Below are positions 1 through 11,794 of a stretch of DNA of 64,000 nt, one piece after another. The position numbers and the translations under genes are program-made. The stretch spans positions 42,607,807-42,671,806 of the forward strand of contig OZ024862.1 of the NCBI GenBank assembly GCA_964017155.1, given 5' to 3'. The stretch is from Oasisia sp. SBJ-2009. Its lineage: Eukaryota > Annelida > Polychaeta > Sabellida > Siboglinidae. Numbering within the stretch: the stretch's first letter is position 1; every line of letters begins with the position of its first letter. Below the pieces are notes generated by a model. It saw only the letters and a program-made list of their open reading frames with translations, was not told the DNA's origin and made no database searches.

Positions 1-3000
1 GGTTTATGTTGCTATATTTCCGGGAGATCTCCCGATAAATCGGGAAACTTGGCAGCTCTGTTTATAATTATAAATATTCGCCTGCTCAAACGCGCCGTCT
101 AACGGTATTTTGTGTGTAAAGCTAAGTAATAATAGCCATTTTACGGTAGCATCGGCGCTGCGTGTAGACGAACATGTCGAGTTGCCGGCCATCGAGATAC
201 GAGAGGAACGCAAGATATTTTTTGTAACGGAATGTATGTATATATATGTAAGATAAGTGAGGAGAAGTTTGGCGGCAGTTGGTGGTCATTTTAATGGTTA
301 TATAGGTTAGAAAGTAAAAGATAATATGCACAGTTCACGCCGACTAAGTCGACTCCTTACGTCATTCTATTTCTAAGCTGTACGCCAGCTTAGAAATAGC
401 ATGACCATAGACATAAAAAAATAATGATAAACCGGTGACGTTAAAAATATGATTGTTGTTGGAAGTGGTTACTTTTTTTTACATTAACCCTGTATAGGCC
501 CATATCACCAACAAATTGTCTTTTGTTAACGCTTCCCGTTGAATCTCATATTAAATACATCTTTATTCTAATATATGTCGGCTACTATATGAACAAAAGG
601 GCTTATATAACCTTTCAGCAAAGTTATTTGTCGCAAACGAACACGAGGCAAATAGATTTTAAGGCATGTTTTGATAACAAGCGCAAATCATGTGATTGTA
701 GTGCGCCATAATCCGTGACAGCGATTTAAACAACCGTAATATTTTAATTAACGTTGCATTCTGACATCATTTCCCATTTTAACGCATTTTAGAAAGATCA
801 ATGTACACCATGACCGATATTTGGTTAATAGTATACTTCCTACCACATGTCTCACTTTGTGGTTTTATACGTTATTTGATCAAATATAAGTTTGCAACAA
901 ACAACGGCTCTAGAGTTTCCCAAAAGTTGATCTATTTTTACCATCGGAACTCTCCGGTCAACGTAAGTAAACGATGGGGCAAACTAAAAGGCGGGCCATA
1001 ATGGGGTTCCTCAAATCCACGTTAGTCGCTAGAGGCGCCACTAGGCAACTAAACCCTAGTTTTTTTAAATCATCCTCAATTAGCCATTGATCGTACAGGC
1101 GCATAGCCAGCGATAATTTGTATGTGGGCAACTGGGCATGCCGTAAATATGGAGCGTATCGAGCGGTGGCATCTTTCTGAATGTGGTATGCCGTTTCCGT
1201 GCGGTCTGCCAATTGTGGCCCGCCTTTTAGCGTGGCCCCCTCCTGACAGCGCTTTTCACTGGAATTCCCTTCTTCGAGGTCTAAACTAATCAGTGAATTC
1301 TAACTGGCGAGGCTCGCCAGGAAATTTTTTCGTCTTTTGCTGCTTTTTATCTTAAAATGGCATATTATGTGAAAATAAGTTGATAGGTAGTTCAGGAAAA
1401 CAATATATATAGTGTATGGAGAATGCTGGTTTACTGGAAAATTTTATTTTAAACATGGCGGAAGTCAGATTCAACTTTAAGCGATTCGTACGTAACAATA
1501 ACCACCACAGAAAAGTTAATGGAAAAACAGTGGTAGTTCTACAAAAATGTTTTGCGCTTCGCTGCACACTAATCTAAATGGGTAATGACATTTGTTTGAT
1601 GCTGAAGACGTCAATCTGGGGTGATATATGGGCACAGATTGAGTGTGGTGAATATGCTCATCACAGTTTTGAAAACTTAAAGTTGCATTCTGACTTCCGC
1701 CATGTTTAAAATACAATTTTCCAGTAAACCAGCATTCCCTATGCACTATATATTGTTTTCCTCAACTACCTATTAACTTATTTTCACATAATATGCCATT
1801 TTAAGATAAAAAGCAGCAAAAGACGAAAAAATGTCCTGGTGGGCCCCACCAGTTAGAATTCTCTGATTGGTTTAGACCTCGATGAAGGGAATTCCAGTGA
1901 AAAGTGCTGCCAAGAGGGGGCCACACTAAAAGGCGGACCGCAATTGGCAGACCGCACGGAAACGGCATACCACATTCACAAAGATGCCACCGCTCGATTC
2001 GCTCCATATTTACGGCATGCCCAGTTGCCCACATACAAACTATCGCTGGCTACGCGCCTGTACGGTCAATGGCTAATTGAGGATGATTTAAAGTTGCATT
2101 CTGACTTCCGCCATGTTTAAAATATTTTTTTCCAGTAAACCAGCATTCTCCATACACTATATATATTGCTTTCCTGAACTACCTATCAACTTATTTTCAC
2201 ATAATATGCCATTTTAAGATAAAAAGGAGCAAAAGACGAAAAATTGTCCTGGTGAGCCTCACCAGTTAAAATTCACTGATTGGATTAGACCTCGAAGAAG
2301 GGAATTCCAGTGAAAAGCGCTGTCAGGAAACCACACTAGGGCCACACTAAAAGGCGGATCACAATTGGCAGACCGCACGGAAACGACATACAACATTCAC
2401 ACAGATGCCACCGCTCGATACGCTCCATATTTACGGCATGTCCTGTTGCCCACATACAAACTATCGCTGGCTACTCGCCTGTACGGTCAATGGCTAATTG
2501 AGGATGATTTAAATAACTAGGGTATTGTTGCCTAGTGGCGCCTCTAGCGACTAACGTGGATATGTGGAACCGCCTTTTAGTTTGCCCCATCGTTTACTTA
2601 CGTTGACCGGAGAGTTCCGATGGTAAAATTAGATCGACTTTTGGGAAACTCCAGAGCCGTTGTTTGTTGCAAACTTATATTTGATCAAATAACGTATAAA
2701 TCCACAAAGTGAGACATGTGGTAGGAAGTATACTAATAAGCAAATATCGGTCATGGTGTACATTGACTTTTCTAAAATACGTTAAAAAGGGGAAATTATG
2801 TCAGAATGCAACTTTAACAAAAAACGTTTGGAAACTTACAAACGTAGTAATGCAGATTGGCAAATCACACGAATTGCCCGACTATTTTTTACTACACGTA
2901 CGTGACAATAGTGTACCGTTGTGCTGGAATGTTTATGTAACGTTAAAGGGAAAACAAAGTCAATGTTTGGATCATATGGGATTAACAGAGTTAATAAAAA

Positions 3001-3420
3001 GTAACAACTTCCAACAACAATCATATTTTTAACGTCAGTGGTTTACCAGGAAAACAATGTAAAACACATAGACATAGAAAGTCTACAGACTACGCCATTT
3101 TAGAAACAAAATGACGTCAGAGAGTCTTCTTGGTCGGCGTGAACTGTGCATGCATATTATTATCTGTTACTTTCTAACCTAACCACGAAAACGACCGCCA
3201 ACAGCCGCCAAACTTCTCCCCACATTTCATACATACATATACATACACTACATTACAAAAAATCACTTGTATTCGTCTAACGAAGAAAATTCACAACAGA
3301 AACGCAAATCTTGGCGAACGGCAACTCGACAATTTCGACTACCGTAAACTCGCTATTATAAGTTAGCTTTACACAAAATACCGCTAGATGGCGCGCGAAT
3401 ATTTATTAACCTTACTGCAT
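1..3420. mobile_element. Large foldback DNA element with long inverted arms
   Basis: Bases about 70-1470 read in reverse complement match about 2090-3410 almost throughout. Shared landmarks include the block around GGTATTTTGTG near 100 and 3390, the AACAACAATCATATTT block near 450 and 3015, and the GATCAAATATAAGTTTGCAA block near 880 and 2680. The loop (about 1480-1680) is unique and holds no recognised transposase. Long inverted arms with internal subrepeats are typical of foldback-type non-autonomous DNA transposons. The superfamily cannot be assigned. The outer end lies at or beyond the left edge of the window. Confidence 0.75.
1060..2510. repeat. 410-bp subrepeat of the foldback, three copies
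   Basis: A unit of about 410 bp running from a GACTTCCGCCATGTTTAAAA block to a GCTAATTGAGGATGATTTAA block occurs inverted at about 1060-1470 and direct at about 1683-2090 and 2091-2510. The right arm therefore carries one more copy than the left. The two direct copies are head-to-tail. Confidence 0.75.
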
Positions 3421-3698
3421 TCGCACGCGCGAATTAGTTTAATTAATTATAAATAATATAATAATAATTAGCTGCATCACTATGATCTGCAGAAAATGTT
3501 AAACGGCAAACTAAGGCAAAGCTTTGGTGATATGGGTCTAATAGAGTTGATAAAAAATAACAATTTAATATACAAATATATAATTTTATTAGTTTATTTT
3601 ATATAGCGCCAAATCCACAATTCTCTTCTCTTCTATTCAACATACTGTTATTAAAGTATATGCAATAATAAGCCGCTACACAAATAAATAAACTTGAA

Positions 3699-4076
3699 AT
3701 GATACAACGCCGAGCAGCTCGATATGTTTTACATCGCCACCATAATACGTCAAGTGTCACCAATATGCTCCAGTCATTAGGCTGGAGATCCCTAGCAGAC
3801 CGTAGAAAAGATGCAAAACTATGCATGTTATATAAAATATCAAATGACCTAGTGGGCATACCTGCAAATAAATATCTAATTCCTTCAAACACAGTCACTA
3901 GAAAGCAACATTCATTGTCTTACGTTATCCCTCACTCCAGATGTAACTACCACTTGTATTCTTTTTTCCCAAATACCATTCGACTTTGGAACTCCCTCCC
4001 CCAACATATTGTAAATAAAAACAGCCTTGATTCTTTTAAGAGCAATATCCAGACTTTCCATTATTCCACCTCTTAG
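3699..4076 (+). pseudogene. 5'-truncated non-LTR retrotransposon, C-terminal end of the reverse transcriptase ORF
   Basis: The 125-residue reading begins MIQRRAARYVLHRH and contains SLGWRSLADRRKDAKLCMLY and LWNSLPQHIV. These are the conserved C-terminal signatures of the Jockey/CR1-type LINE reverse transcriptase ORF. Endonuclease and palm domains are absent, so this is a dead-on-arrival 5'-truncated copy. The 3' UTR runs on through a T tract and an (AT)n run to a (GAA)n tail near 4330. Two related 3' ends lie at about 30760-31200 (plus) and 34790-35220 (minus). Confidence 0.8.
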
Positions 4077-4084
4077 ATATAACT

Positions 4085-4086
<2 letters not shown>

Positions 4087-4128
<42 letters not shown>

Positions 4129-4188
4129 ACGCATTACTTTTACATGCACAAATTACGGCTCTGATACACTGCAATGCACCCAAAACGA

Positions 4189-4228
<40 letters not shown>

Positions 4229-4332
4229 CAGATTTTTCCTGTTCGCCCGCCTGTATCTTCAGCATGTTGAAGCTAGGCGGTACTCGGAAGAAGAAGAAGA
4301 AGAAGAAGAAGAAGAAGAAGAAGAAGAAGAAT
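4087..4332. repeat. T tract, (AT)n and (GAA)n simple repeats in the LINE 3' end
   Basis: A run of nearly 40 T lies at 4087-4126, an (AT)n tract at 4198-4227 and about 14 GAA triplets at 4288-4330. The sister LINE copies end in a short GAAGAAGAG, so the GAA run is probably the expanded 3' tail of this LINE. Confidence 0.8.
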
Positions 4333-4979
4333 GCTACCCACAGGTAATATTTAAAAATAAATATTAAAAATACATGTGTCTGCATAATTATCCAAAATTG
4401 CCTATTAGTTATAAAAGAAAAAGGAAATTACGTGTTTTTCAATGAAGTCACATTGTCTATTTTATCAATATTTCTATAAACATCCCACGTGTACTGCGAG
4501 CATGCAAGCTTATATTACATAAGCGATGTTTTAACAATAATAACTAAAACAATAACATGTTAATATTACTGTTTTTAAATCCTTCTTTTTCTACCACCAT
4601 AATATTTCCCATATATTCATATTCCTTTTTACATTTTAGTGATTTATTGTTCCGATAATTAATAAAGTGTCTTGTTCAAAAATAATAATTATTACATATC
4701 TGATGGTGGAAATGTCATTCATGAGTAGAACAAATAGCTTCAGTAATATGTTCTTATGCATAATGGTTGTGTATGTGCTGAATGAAAATTATTATTACGT
4801 CGTACTTATTTTACTACTTTAATTATTTATTACTATTAACCATACTTTTATATTCATTTATTACAATTGTTGTTATGTAATTTGTATGTTTATTTATGAC
4901 TGATAAGTCAGCTTAGTTAATGTTATAGAAAATGTATTTTCATTATTTATTTTTATATAATATTATCTGTGGGTAGTTT

Positions 4980-5120
4980 TCTCTTTATTGTATTTTTAAT
5001 AGCATTATTTTGTGAAGCGCCACAAACAATTATGGATGTGGCGCTACATAAATAAAATATTATATTATAATAAAACAAATTGTTTGTTTATTTAATATAG
5101 CGCCACATCCAATTTAAACT
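4980..5120. repeat. Short foldback around a GCGCCACATCCA motif; AT-rich flank
   Basis: ATGGATGTGGCGCTA at about 5030 is followed about 60 bp later by its inverse, TAGCGCCACATCCA, giving a hairpin with an AT-rich loop. Related GCGCCACATCC blocks occur near 3605, at 21117 and (diverged) at 47850, so it is a dispersed repeat. The surrounding 4340-5335 is AT-rich with no gene visible. Confidence 0.5.
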
Positions 5121-5339
5121 TGTTCATGGCGTTTTACATACATTAAAATGCTAAACAACAAATACACCCCAGAAGAAAAAAAACATAAATATACTAGAAA
5201 CATATATGAACAATTATAAAAATAAAATATCAATATAAAAATAATAAAACTTATAATTTCCTGCAAATCATAGTGATGATAATAATTAATTATTATCATT
5301 ATATTATTTATAAGTAATTAAACTATTTCGCGCGTGTGA

Positions 5340-5610
5340 AGTAAAACAATTAAATATTCGCAGTCAGAAACGTGGCGTCTAGCGGTATTTTGTGTAAAGC
5401 TTTTAAAAGCGATTTTACGGTAACGCTGGGCGGCCGAACAAGTTGTACTCGAGGTCTGCGCGTTTTTGTGTGTGAATTTTCTTCGTTAGAGGAATGCAAG
5501 AGATTTTATTACATAACATAGTGTATGCATATGTATGTAAGATATGTGAGGAGAAGTTTGGCGGCTGTTGGTGGTCGTTTTGATGGTTAGGTCAATCAAA
5601 TCGGGTCGTC
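5340..5610. repeat. Solo copy of the foldback terminal region
   Basis: The stretch repeats the outer arm of the 1-3420 foldback. It has the GGTATTTTGTGTAAAGC block, a GATTTTACGGTA block and the GAGGAGAAGTTTGGCGGC block in the same order as 70-320. A weaker relative sits inside the hAT-like element near 36330-36440. No gene is present. Confidence 0.6.
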
Positions 5611-6959
5611 TAGGATCCGCGCTGTGTCTGTGACTGTCCAAACGAATCCACCGAACCACTGTTTCAGTTCTGCTCGATTCATAGGTTAACAAGAAGACAT
5701 CTTACTGATACTGTCTTTCACTGTACTATTACTATAAGCGTTGAGGAACAGTGTGGCATATTGATGTCGCGATTTCGTTGTAAACCGACGTAAGGCAACG
5801 TTTAGCGTACCGCTTGGCTCTCTGTTATGACAGCTGAACCAGCAGACGACTCTCTGACGTATTACTTTTCCAAACTGCTGGGTTGTGATTGGTTGCAAGG
5901 TCCAAGATGGGCCGGTTCATGGTGTCGGTGATTTAGCTAGATTTTCCCACTTTAAGACCACTTTCTGAGGTAACCACTAAGGTGAAAAATTGGATTGTAG
6001 ATGCAAATGATTAGCTAGTGTAAACTCTTTTAGGTGCATAACACTAAACTGTTGCCTTTTTTTTCACTTTAACACAACGTTGTGTGTGTAATGTTGTCAT
6101 TGTGACCACAACATGTAATGGTAGTGCCAGTGTCTGCTCAATATGTATCATGTGTATATCAACATTCACAGCAATGAAAACACAATGTACACATAATTAA
6201 TATTTGATTGAAATATTCCAATGAATTGTAGTAATTATTTTTAAATGATTGTTTATAGACATATTTTATCTAGACACCGATTATTGTATTTCATTGATGG
6301 AAAAAGTAATAGGGCGTGTAAGTCTCGCGCGCGAAAACGAGGTTGGGGGCAGTTGGGGGCAGGAGGTCCATATTCTCCATGTTAACATATAGGACTTCGT
6401 TTTGTTTTTGGTTGTAATAATCGAACGGTTCCAGTCTAACTATTTCAGTTATACTGTCCGAAGGATTATTACAAGCAGAAGCAGTGGAACACTTTGCCGG
6501 TGACAATGATCACGGAAATATAGCATTTTAATCGATTATAATGGTGGTTGCCATGGCAATAGCAACAAGTACTTGCGTTTGGCGATCTTGACTAATAATG
6601 GAAAAGTGCCATTTTTCGCGTAGTACAACCTGTTTGGGGCAAACGTACACATGTGTTATGATTATGCGAATTTAGACAACTTGTCAGATATAAGTGCTTA
6701 TCGAAACCACAGTGTACAGCAATGTAAAATGCAAATCCGTAAACTATTTTATTGTGTATTATTCTTGTGGCCAGTCCACAATTGTCTCGCTTAGACCCCA
6801 ATGAGCTCAAATCGCGCGGAGTCACGCCATTTATCGTGACACACTTACGGGCCCTATTATGGTGACTTTTATTAAATGTACTAACATTTGTAATGATTCA
6901 ACACAACGGTTGATAACATGCATCGTCGCATTACATGTACACCTGTATGCACACTTGTG
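5611..6959. other. No gene recognised
   Basis: Only short unsupported ORFs occur here, with no domain signature, paired splice sites or clear repeat structure. This is intergenic sequence between the foldback fragment and the Ty3/Gypsy element. Confidence 0.5.
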
Positions 6960-7133
6960 TGTAATATTGCGTGTGAGCGTAGCAACACTAGGTTTTAGAA
7001 GGAAGAATGACAGAGACAAGTGTAGCGTTCCGTATAATTTATTCAACCCTAAATACGGGTCATAGCTACCCGGATGTGTGTAGCATTGTCTATAGTGCAT
7101 CAAAGCCTTGGTGGCATTTGTGCTAATACTACA
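6960..7133 (-). repeat. 3' LTR of the Ty3/Gypsy element
   Basis: The repeat is 174 bp, begins TGTAATATTG and ends TACTACA on the plus strand. It matches 10137-10309 with about four substitutions and one indel, indicating an old rather than fresh insertion. Confidence 0.93.
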
Positions 7134-7150
7134 TCTCCCTTTTCGAGATA
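7134..7150 (-). promoter_or_regulatory. Polypurine tract next to the 3' LTR
   Basis: Read on the minus strand, the bases immediately before the LTR are TCTCGAAAAGGGAGA. This purine run is in the position used for plus-strand priming in LTR retroelements. Confidence 0.75.
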
Positions 7151-7262
7151 GGCGAGATGATCTATGTCTAGACTACTATGGGGCAGAGGTTTCAAGCACA
7201 TAACCCCAGAATACTGTCTTTACCACAGTATGTGTAGTTGTGTACACGAGTTCATTACACTA

Positions 7263-8371
7263 CTACAAGTCCAGGCGACTTGGTGGATTTACCACGCGTC
7301 CCGATCTCGTGCGTGTCACGCCAGGAGGCTGTGCTGTTGTCGGTCGTGGTGATGATGGTGGTGTAGTGCTTTGGCTTGGGGTTGCCGGAGGATCTTCTGC
7401 CTCATCAGGAGTGGTCGATGTAGGAGTCGGATCGTCGCGTTGAATCTGCTGACGAGTCTCCGTTGTGACCAGTGCAGATCGGTTTCGTCTTATCACACCT
7501 TTCGGCGTCTGTACGAGATACGATCGTGGCTGTGGCGCTCGCTCTACCACTGTGCCATAGCGATCTTGGTCCCGGACCCATACGTTGTCCCCTGGCTGCA
7601 ACGGTATGAGATATTTCGCTCTGTGTCGGCTGTTGAACTGCTGTTGCTGTTTTGCTCTTTGTACAGCTTCTCTCGCCTTTGCATTATGAAGATCTCTACC
7701 AGTTACGCCTGGTAGGAGAGTACTTGGGATGACTGGTAGTCGGGTTCGCAGGCGGCGTCCCATCAGTAGTTGAGATGGGCTCAGTCCGTTAAGTAACGGT
7801 GTCGTGCGCTGCGTTAGGAGAGCTAGGTGAGTATCTTCGTTCTTTCTCAGAATCTCCTTCAGAACTCTCACTGCTCGTTCCGCTTCACCGTTAGCCTGTG
7901 GAAACATCGGGGAACTTGTTGTGTGCGTAAAGCCGTACGACTGGGCAAACTGTGCGAACGACTCGGCACTGAATTGTGGACCGTTGTCTGTCAGAATGAG
8001 GTCTGGAATCCCGTGTGTTGCAAACACTTCTTTCAGCACTTCAGTGGTGTGCTCGGATGTCAAACTTGTCAGCTTTCGATACTCCACCCATCTGGAGTAA
8101 TAGTCAACAATGACAATGTACACTTTCCCATGGAGTTCAAAGAGATCTACTACGACTCTCTCTCACACGGACGAGAGGGGAAGGTAGCTGACATTAAAGT
8201 CTCTTTTGGCTCTGGCCGCACCTTCGCACAGGTGTGGCGAGCCGAGACCATCTCCTCGATCTGCTTGGAGAGGCCTGGCCACCAGACTGCTTGGTTGGCT
8301 CGAGAGCGACACTTTGTGAGATCCCAAGGTGTCCCTCGTGGATGATCTTCAAAGTGTCGAGTCGCATGCAA
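7263..8371 (-). pseudogene. Ty3/Gypsy integrase, broken by two frameshifts
   Basis: The catalytic core is open from 8123 to 7263. It shows the DDE triad in IVDYYSRWVEY (Asp), ILTDNGPQF (Asp) and GEAERAVRVLK (Glu), followed by a basic C-terminal domain containing PGDNVWVRDQDRYG. The upstream HHCC zinc-binding part lies in a different frame (8371-8150). It is joined to the RNase H frame by a shift near 8320 and separated from the core by a shift near 8135. At the second break a GAGAGAGAG run has apparently gained two bases and a conserved Trp codon reads Cys. No intact integrase can be translated. Confidence 0.92.
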
Positions 8372-10092
8372 CGCGGCATGACTATGCGCTCATCGTAGAG
8401 CAGTAGGTCATTGATAATAGCGAGATGGCTTCTGCTCTCCCAGTATGCACGCAGTAACGGAATTTGCGGCATGAAAGCAGGCCAGCCTTCATGGCAATAT
8501 CGCCGCACCTCTGCGCATACTTCGTCGTCTTTCTGTGCCGTAGAAATGTCCTGTAGACGTTTTTCTGTAGCCGGAAGTAAAGTCACCGTGGTTGTCGCGT
8601 AGTGTTCCACTTCTTCGAGAAACATGACATCTGTTTTCTCTGGGATGTTCACTGGAGCGCGAGATAAAGCGTCAGGTGTCGTCTGTTGCTTTCCTGATGC
8701 GTATGCGACTTCCGGGCTGTATCGCATCAGTCTCATTCGAAACCGTTGGATGCGAGGTGGCATCTTGGATAGCTCTGTTGATTTCAGAAGAGGGACGAGA
8801 GGTTTGTGATCAGTTTCGAGGGTGAAGCTTAGCCCCATCACATACTCTCTGAACTTCTCGCAAGCCCAGGTTGCTGCGAGAACTTCTTTCTCTATGACAG
8901 CATAGCGTTTCTCGGTGTCGGTGAGCGATCGGGATGCATAGCAGACTGGACGACGTCTGCCATCATCTTGGATTTGCAGTAGCACTGCGCCGATCCGCTC
9001 CGAAGATGCGTTTGCTGCGATCACTGTTGGGCGATCTGGATCGTAATGTGCAAGTATCTCGGGTGATACAAGCATGTCTTTCACTTGTTGAAAGGCAGTT
9101 TCTTGTGATGCTTCCCATAACCATGCAGTGTCTTTGCATAGTAACTGGCGTAATGGTTTGTTGATCTCAGCCAGTCGAGGGATGAATTTTCCCATTTGAT
9201 TCACCATGCCCAGGAAACGTTGAAGTTCTGCGACAGTTGTGGGTGCTGGGAAGTGCGCGATCGCTGCCGTCTTGCTGCCACGTGGCTTTATTTGTGGACT
9301 GCTCCGGCACACGGAGCTGAAGTAGCCCGGTTTCTGACAGTTGTGACAAATGGCTTGTCGCGCAGGGCAAACTTTCCGGTCATGCTGCTGCTGACTGCAC
9401 CACTTGCACTTGCCGGCGTGATGCTTGGGCGTCGCTGCGCTATGTTTCCCCGTAGATCGTTGACCCCGCTTGACCATCTCGACGGTCGTCGGATTGAATT
9501 TCGTGTCTCCGCCGCGTACAACGTTCCGTTGCAGCTTCCGCGCCTCGGCTTGCCGACTCAGCTGCACTGACTGATCAAGTGTCAAGTCGGCCTGCGCCTG
9601 CAGGCGGTCGGACAGGGCGTCATCAATCACCCCGACGACGATGCGATCCCGGATAAGCTGTTCTCTGAGGACACCGTAGTCGCAATGTTCGGCTAATCTG
9701 TATAACTCTTGGATAAATACATCCACAGATTCCCCCGGTTGTTGTGTACGACGATTAAATTTCGCCCTTTCGATGATGAGATTACGCCGAACGCCAAAGT
9801 ACGCATCAAGCGTCTGCTTTAATTGCTCGTAGGAAGCATCGTCGGCGACATGCACGGTGTTTAATATGTCCTCGGCTTGATCTCCCATAGCATACACCAT
9901 GGTGCTGATGTGGTCGTTAGCTGGGCGGTTGCACAAACCTGACGCGACTCGGAAGCGGTCGAAGCGTCGGACCCATGCTGGCCACGTGTCAGGCGAGGTG
10001 AAATCGAACCGATCGGGTAACGGTACCTGAACGGGGTTGAAGTGCGGTTGTGGTTGTGCTGCGTACTGTACCGGCTGGTTGTCTTCTTCCAT
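8194..10092 (-). pseudogene. Fused gag and RNase H ORF of the deleted Ty3/Gypsy element
   Basis: The 632-codon ORF starts just inside the primer-binding site. Residues about 1-200 are Ty3-type gag. Knuckle one, CKWCSQQQHDRKVC, fits C-X2-C-X4-H-X4-C. Knuckle two, CHNCQKPGYFSSVC, has Tyr where His is expected. Immediately afterwards (junction near 9270-9290) the frame enters the RT thumb/connection at AELQRFLGMVNQMGKFIP, then RNase H with YASRSLTDTEKRYAVIEKE and LETDHKPLVPLL. Protease and the whole RT palm are deleted, yet the join is in frame. The C-terminus reads into the wrong frame after HEGHLGIS. Confidence 0.92.
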
Positions 10093-10116
10093 GTCTTCTA
10101 GTTATGTTTATGTGTC

Positions 10117-10136
10117 TTTTGAGACCGCTGCCACCA
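10117..10136 (-). promoter_or_regulatory. Primer-binding site of the Ty3/Gypsy element
   Basis: On the minus strand the 5' LTR is followed directly by TGGTGGCAGCGGTCTC. The TGG start abutting the LTR is the usual mark of a tRNA primer-binding site. The sequence resembles, but does not perfectly match, initiator-Met-type sites. Confidence 0.65.
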
Positions 10137-10309
10137 TGTAATATTGCGTGTGAGCGTAGCAATACTAGGTTTTAGAAGGAAGAATGACAGAGACAGGTGT
10201 AGCGTTCGTATAATTTATTCAACCCTAAATACGGGTCATAGCTACCCGGATGTGTGTAGCATTGTCTATAGTGCATCAAAGCCTTGATGGCATTTGTGCT
10301 AGTACTACA
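10137..10309 (-). repeat. 5' LTR of the Ty3/Gypsy element
   Basis: The repeat is 173 bp with the same TGTAATATTG and TACTACA ends as the copy at 6960. It precedes the primer-binding site and the gag start. Confidence 0.93.
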
Positions 10310-11150
10310 GTGTGTACACCTGGATGTACACATGTATGTACACGTGTATGTCTGAATCTGATCTTCCAGGTACATTCCACGACATTGTCACTGGCTGATT
10401 ACTGTATTCTGGTCCATTTTCAAACATATTACAATCACCTGCTTGACAACAAAAAACACCTTGTTGCTTTTTTATTTTTGAGTTTGGTATTGATGCCAAT
10501 ACAGATATAAATAAATGTAAAGTCAGAAACCTGAGCATTGTAAAGATTGCTAAATGTTCCCTCCAATGGAAATATATTCATTAAACCACCGTTAGAAAGA
10601 TTTCTACCATGACATTGGCATGCGGGGTATACCCTATATTATTTGTTCCTGATTCATGGAAACTGGGAAGGTCAGCAGACGACCATTTAATAAGGCTGAT
10701 ATTACATCTACTTTTTAGTACTTGTCCTATGACTTACTTTGACTGTCTTTTGAAGTGTATACACAAGTAGTACTTGTCCTATGACTTACTATGACTGTCT
10801 TTTGAAGTGTATACACAAGGACGCTATGAAGGCATTGTCTCACGCATGATGCAATAGCATATTTGCATATTTAACTGACTACTATGGAATTGTGTAAGTT
10901 TACATGCACCTTTTATATTTGGATTAAACCAACTATAGAGAAAATTTTACCACAAAATAAAATGGCTTTTAGAAATAATGTTTTAAACTGGGGAATTTGT
11001 ATGTATTAATTAGCATTTAATTCACCCATTCTGTTACACTTGTAAACCAGTGTTTGGCAAAGATGCAGAGATGAAACCAACTACAGGGAAATTGCTCGAA
11101 AAGGAATCAGGATATCAAACATTGGTATCTTATAAAGTGGCAACATTTTA
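10310..11150. other. No gene; one 51-bp tandem duplication
   Basis: A unit of about 51 bp beginning near 10719 (GTACTTGTCCTATGACTTAC) is repeated head-to-tail up to about 10819. Nothing else in this stretch is recognisable as coding or as a mobile element. Confidence 0.5.
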
Positions 11151-11153
11151 TAA

Positions 11154-11154
<1 letters not shown>

Positions 11155-11212
<58 letters not shown>

Positions 11213-11234
11213 TATATATATGTGTGTGTGTGCA
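11155..11234. repeat. (TA)n microsatellite with a short (TG)n tail
   Basis: The run alternates TA almost perfectly from 11157 to 11220 and then becomes TGTGTGTG. Confidence 0.95.
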
Positions 11235-11269
11235 ATTAAAGAGAATGACTTGAAAAAACATTTCGTTAT

Positions 11270-11690
11270 TAGCAAAACACAGCTTCACTCGGCAGGACAT
11301 CTCCAGGATGGAAGACCATCACGTACCAAAGATCATGCTATAAGGAGAACTATCCACTGGCCATTGTGACAGAGGTGAACCTCAGAAAAGGTCCCTCACC
11401 ATTTGCAACATCAATCATCGTCAGTGAACAACACAAGCAACCATCACATGAACAGGCAATGCACATTTGAAACCACACAAAAGGCCAACATGGTAGACAA
11501 AAGGAGAAGGCGGAAAAAGCGGGAACCTTCTGAAAACAACCATTGAACAGACCATGTTGTGCAGCCACTGTGGAAAGATCTGCCTATCTTGGATAGGTTA
11601 CATCAGCCATCAACTTGCCTGCACCACATGAGGACTTCCTCATTCACGAATCTTCATTTCGCAGAGCCATGATGATGATGAATAGAGGTT
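11270..11690 (+). pseudogene. 3' remnant of an RTE/L1-like LINE with zinc-finger tail
   Basis: Near 11305 the plus strand reads SRMEDHHVPKIMLY, a decayed form of the hydrophilic RT tail of cellular-gene-like LINE polyproteins. Near 11550 it reads MLCSHCGKICLSWIGYISHQ, the CCHH-type finger that closes many such ORFs. The element then ends in an ATGATGATG run near 11670. Frameshifts and stops separate the pieces, so it is dead. A related finger occurs on the minus strand near 49050. Confidence 0.65.
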
Positions 11691-11794
11691 ATTTCAGAAC
11701 CAGAACAATTGTAATACTTTTATGTCAGAAACACAGTATCTACTCAAACGTGTTAAAGGCATCAATAATAATCAATTGTGCCGTAACCTCTCAC

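Larger units (their letters stand above)
6960..10309 (-). mobile_element. Ty3/Gypsy LTR retrotransposon, internally deleted and frameshifted
   Basis: Two near-identical LTRs (6960-7133 and 10137-10309) bound a 3.35-kb element on the minus strand. Internal order is primer-binding site, gag with two zinc knuckles, RT connection and RNase H, integrase, then polypurine tract. Protease and the RT palm, including the YxDD box, are missing, so the copy is not autonomous. The 5-bp flanks ttgtg and gtgtg match at four of five positions and may be a decayed target-site duplication. The gag and integrase style resembles the Mag/K02A2.6-like Ty3 elements common in invertebrates. Confidence 0.93.

Noticed and set aside
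4125..4385. ORFs with poly-Glu on one strand and poly-Phe on the other
   Set aside because: Translation of the (GAA)n and (AT)n tail of a LINE copy.
7371..7715. Plus-strand ORFs opposite the Ty3 integrase, and others at 7827-8345 and 9196-9570
   Set aside because: Antisense shadows of the integrase and gag/RNase H frames, which have clear domain motifs on the minus strand.
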